The notes under the pieces are model-generated. The model did no database searches, had not been told where the DNA came from, and was given only the letters and a program-made list of their open reading frames with translations. A DNA stretch of 9,218 nucleotides from an uncultured Verrucomicrobiota bacterium (GTDB lineage Bacteria > Verrucomicrobiota > Verrucomicrobiia > Limisphaerales > SXTU01): contig CAIPBN010000181.1 of NCBI GenBank assembly GCA_903863315.1, forward strand, positions 1 to 9,218. Direction: 5' to 3'. Positions 7,560 to 9,218 of this stretch are shown piece by piece. The first letter of the stretch is position 1, and each line of letters begins with the position of its first letter. The position numbers were made by a program, and so were the translations under genes.

Positions 7560-7663
7560 AAGGGCGCGAATTTAAGGGGAAACCGCCGATTGCCCAGCAG
7601 AAATTGCCGGACGGAAGCTTTTGTTGGCGGCCACGGCCGCAGCGTCTAGTCTGTCCACGAATC
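7560..7663. promoter_or_regulatory. Divergent prfB / permease intergenic region
   Basis: These 104 bases separate the prfB ATG from the permease ATG and must hold promoters for both. Towards prfB, a TTAAAT (minus strand, 7575-7570) could be a -10 box, but transcription would then begin only a few bases before the ATG, giving an almost leaderless message; no good -35 lies upstream. Towards the permease I see no convincing -35/-10 pair. A 14-bp palindrome, GCGGCC-AC-GGCCGC, lies at 7627-7640, 23 bases before the permease ATG; it could be an operator or a chance GC-rich match. Neither start has an SD sequence. Confidence 0.35.
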
Positions 7664-8950
7664 ATGCGCGCCCGTCCGCTCATCCGCATTGTGCAGCTAG
7701 GCATCAAGAGCCTGCTGCTGCACAAGATGCGCTCCGGCCTGACCATGCTGGGGATCATCTTCGGCGTGTGCTCGGTCATCGCCATGCTGGCGATTGGCGA
7801 GGGCGCCAGCTACGAGGCGCAGGAGGCCATCAAGAAGCTCGGATCCAGCAACATCATCATCCGCAGCATCAAGCCCGCGCAGGATTCCAAAGCCGGCACG
7901 ACGGGCCGGAGTTACGTCAACGAATACGGCATCACCTACGCGGATGTCACCCGGCTGGAAAGCACCATCCCGGGCATCAAGCGCGTCCTGCCCATGCGCA
8001 TCATCCGGGACGAGGTGCGCTTCAACAACCTCGTGCAGCAGGCGCAGATCATCGGCACGCATCCCATTTACGCGGAGATGAGCAACATCGAACTCGTGCG
8101 CGGCCACTTCCTCACCGAGACTGACGAGTTGCACCACAACAACGTCTGCGTGCTCACCGTGAGCCTGGCGGAAAATCTCTTCCCCTATCAGGACCCGCTT
8201 CAGGAGGAGATCAAGATCGGCGCCGACTACCTCACCGTCATCGGTCTGGTGCGTGAGCGCAGCACTGCCGAGAAGCGCCCGCAGTCCGGCCAGATGGAGG
8301 GCCAGCCGCTGGACAACAACCTCTACGTGCCGCTCTCCACCACCAAGAGCCGGTTCGGCGAAACCATCTTCAAGCGCAGTGCCGGCTCCTTCGAGGCGGA
8401 GAAGGTCCAGCTGCACCAGGTCACCGTGCAGTTTCATTCCGTGGAGGATGTGGAGGCGGCTGTGCCGATGATCCGCACGCTGCTCAAGCGCTTTCACCAG
8501 AAGAGCGATTACGAGCTCATCGTGCCGCTGGAGCTACTGCGTCAGGCGGAACAGACCAAGCGCATCTTCAACATCGTCCTCGGCTCCATCGCCGCCATCT
8601 CGCTGGTGGTCGGCGGCATTGGCATCATGAACATCATGCTGGCCACCGTCACCGAGCGGACGCGCGAAATCGGCATCCGCCGCGCGCTCGGGGCCAAGAA
8701 GCAGGACATCATCACGCAGTTCCTGGTGGAGACCGTGGTGCTCTCGGTGGGTGGCGGCCTGATCGGCGTGGCGGTGGGCGTCACGACGCCAATGCTGGTT
8801 TCACAGCTCACCGACATGAAGACCATCGTCACGCCGATGTCCGTGCTGATTTCCTTCGGCATCTCCGGCGCGGTCGGCGTGGTCTTCGGCATCTATCCGG
8901 CCTCGCGGGCGGCAGCGCTCGATCCCATCGAGGCACTGCGGCACGAGTAA
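7664..8950 (+). CDS. MacB/FtsX-type ABC transporter permease
   Basis: A 428-residue inner-membrane permease of the MacB/LolC/FtsX class, which moves lipoproteins, antibiotics, peptides or toxins, or transmits ATP-driven motion across the membrane. The topology is typical: TM1 at about 27-44 (LTMLGIIFGVCSVIAMLAIG), a large periplasmic MacB-like domain at about 45-295, then TM2 about 302-327, TM3 about 351-378 and TM4 about 390-412. The family signature TERTREIGIRRALGAKKQDI (329-348), the cytoplasmic loop that touches the ATPase, is intact, as is the C-terminal GIYPASRAAALDPIEALRHE. I chose ATG 7664 because the N-terminus RPLIRIVQLGIKSLLLHKMRS matches the family; an upstream TTG at 7604 would add 20 residues unlike the family. 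No SD is seen. The partner ATPase and membrane-fusion protein are not adjacent: prfB diverges on the left and a TPR gene converges on the right. Family certain, substrate unknown. Confidence 0.95.
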   Translation: MRARPLIRIVQLGIKSLLLHKMRSGLTMLGIIFGVCSVIAMLAIGEGASYEAQEAIKKLGSSNIIIRSIKPAQDSKAGTTGRSYVNEYGITYADVTRLESTIPGIKRVLPMRIIRDEVRFNNLVQQAQIIGTHPIYAEMSNIELVRGHFLTETDELHHNNVCVLTVSLAENLFPYQDPLQEEIKIGADYLTVIGLVRERSTAEKRPQSGQMEGQPLDNNLYVPLSTTKSRFGETIFKRSAGSFEAEKVQLHQVTVQFHSVEDVEAAVPMIRTLLKRFHQKSDYELIVPLELLRQAEQTKRIFNIVLGSIAAISLVVGGIGIMNIMLATVTERTREIGIRRALGAKKQDIITQFLVETVVLSVGGGLIGVAVGVTTPMLVSQLTDMKTIVTPMSVLISFGISGAVGVVFGIYPASRAAALDPIEALRHE

Positions 8951-8961
8951 CTGCCCTGCGA

Positions 8962-9218
8962 TCACGCTGCGGACTTGCGCAACGCCTTCGCCAACTGCTT
9001 GGCCCGAGTGACCCAGGACTGCTCCTGACGACGCTGGTAATCCGGGGCCACCTTGTCATCCGCCACCACCTCCTCGGCGAGTTCCCGGGCCCGCTCCGTC
9101 TGGCCCCTAGCCGCCAGCAGCTCCGCCAGTTGCACACGGGCGCGCGCATGCGAGTGCTGGCTGATCACCTGTTCCCAGGTCGCGATGGCCGCATCCCCCT
9201 GCCCCAGCGCGGCCTGCG
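8962..9218 (-). CDS. TPR-like protein, C-terminal end (5' end outside window)
   Basis: The frame is open from the right edge to TGA at 8964-8962, so the GTG at 9168 is an internal Val codon and not the start. The 84 or so visible residues begin with QAALGQGDAAIATWEQVI, then LAELLAARGQTERARELAEE. These are paired amphipathic helices with the Ala/Gly/Leu spacing of tetratricopeptide repeats, which serve as protein-interaction scaffolds. The last 30 residues form a basic helical tail ending LAKALRKSAA. The stop is 11 bases from the stop of the converging permease, with no terminator hairpin between them. The TPR call rests on pattern alone, and the function cannot be told from this fragment. Confidence 0.75.
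   Translation of the reverse strand, partial: QAALGQGDAAIATWEQVISQHSHARARVQLAELLAARGQTERARELAEEVVADDKVAPDYQRRQEQSWVTRAKQLAKALRKSAA

Noticed and set aside
7697..8497. 266-codon open frame on the minus strand
   Set aside because: It is antisense to the permease, which has clear family motifs, and it shows no membrane segments or known motif of its own.

Overview
The window is GC-rich bacterial chromosome. It holds seven protein genes (two cut by the window edges) and no tRNA, rRNA, CRISPR array, integrase or transposase that I can see. The housekeeping genes (RF2, indole-3-glycerol phosphate synthase), the REC-PAS-PP2C regulator, a MacB-type permease and short repeat debris between genes suggest a free-living Gram-negative bacterium, perhaps from the Verrucomicrobiota or a neighbouring PVC lineage. 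That placement is a weak inference from overall style; no marker here fixes it.

Left part, plus strand: the C-terminal half of a MoxR-family AAA+ ATPase (2-595) is followed by a 222-base gap. The gap holds a roughly 98-bp nested inverted repeat (631-728). After it comes a 1035-residue membrane-anchored protein that I cannot assign to any family (818-3925).

Middle part, minus strand: prfB (7559-6416), trpC (6332-5526) and a REC-PAS-SpoIIE/PP2C phosphatase response regulator (5504-3978) run in the same direction with gaps of 83 and 21 bases, so they may be one transcription unit. prfB carries the classic RF2 programmed +1 frameshift: a 23-codon zero-frame leader ends at CTT TGA C with an SD-like GGAGG just upstream. 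The true gene therefore starts at 7559, and a naive ORF call starting near 7531 is wrong. Between prfB and trpC lies a tandem array of six heptads (consensus TTCAGTA). The regulator converges on the 1035-residue gene, with 52 bases between their stops.

Right part: a MacB/FtsX-type ABC permease (7664-8950, plus) diverges from prfB across a 104-base gap. It has no ATPase or membrane-fusion partner in view. Eleven bases after its stop lies the stop of a converging TPR-like protein, cut by the right edge.

The genes are mostly separate functions: translation termination, tryptophan synthesis, signalling and export. The points most worth a second look are the unassigned 1035-residue protein beside MoxR, the 98-bp palindrome between them, and the contrast between the strong internal SD of the prfB frameshift site and the missing SD at four of the five visible gene starts. 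I see no convincing new multi-gene system.
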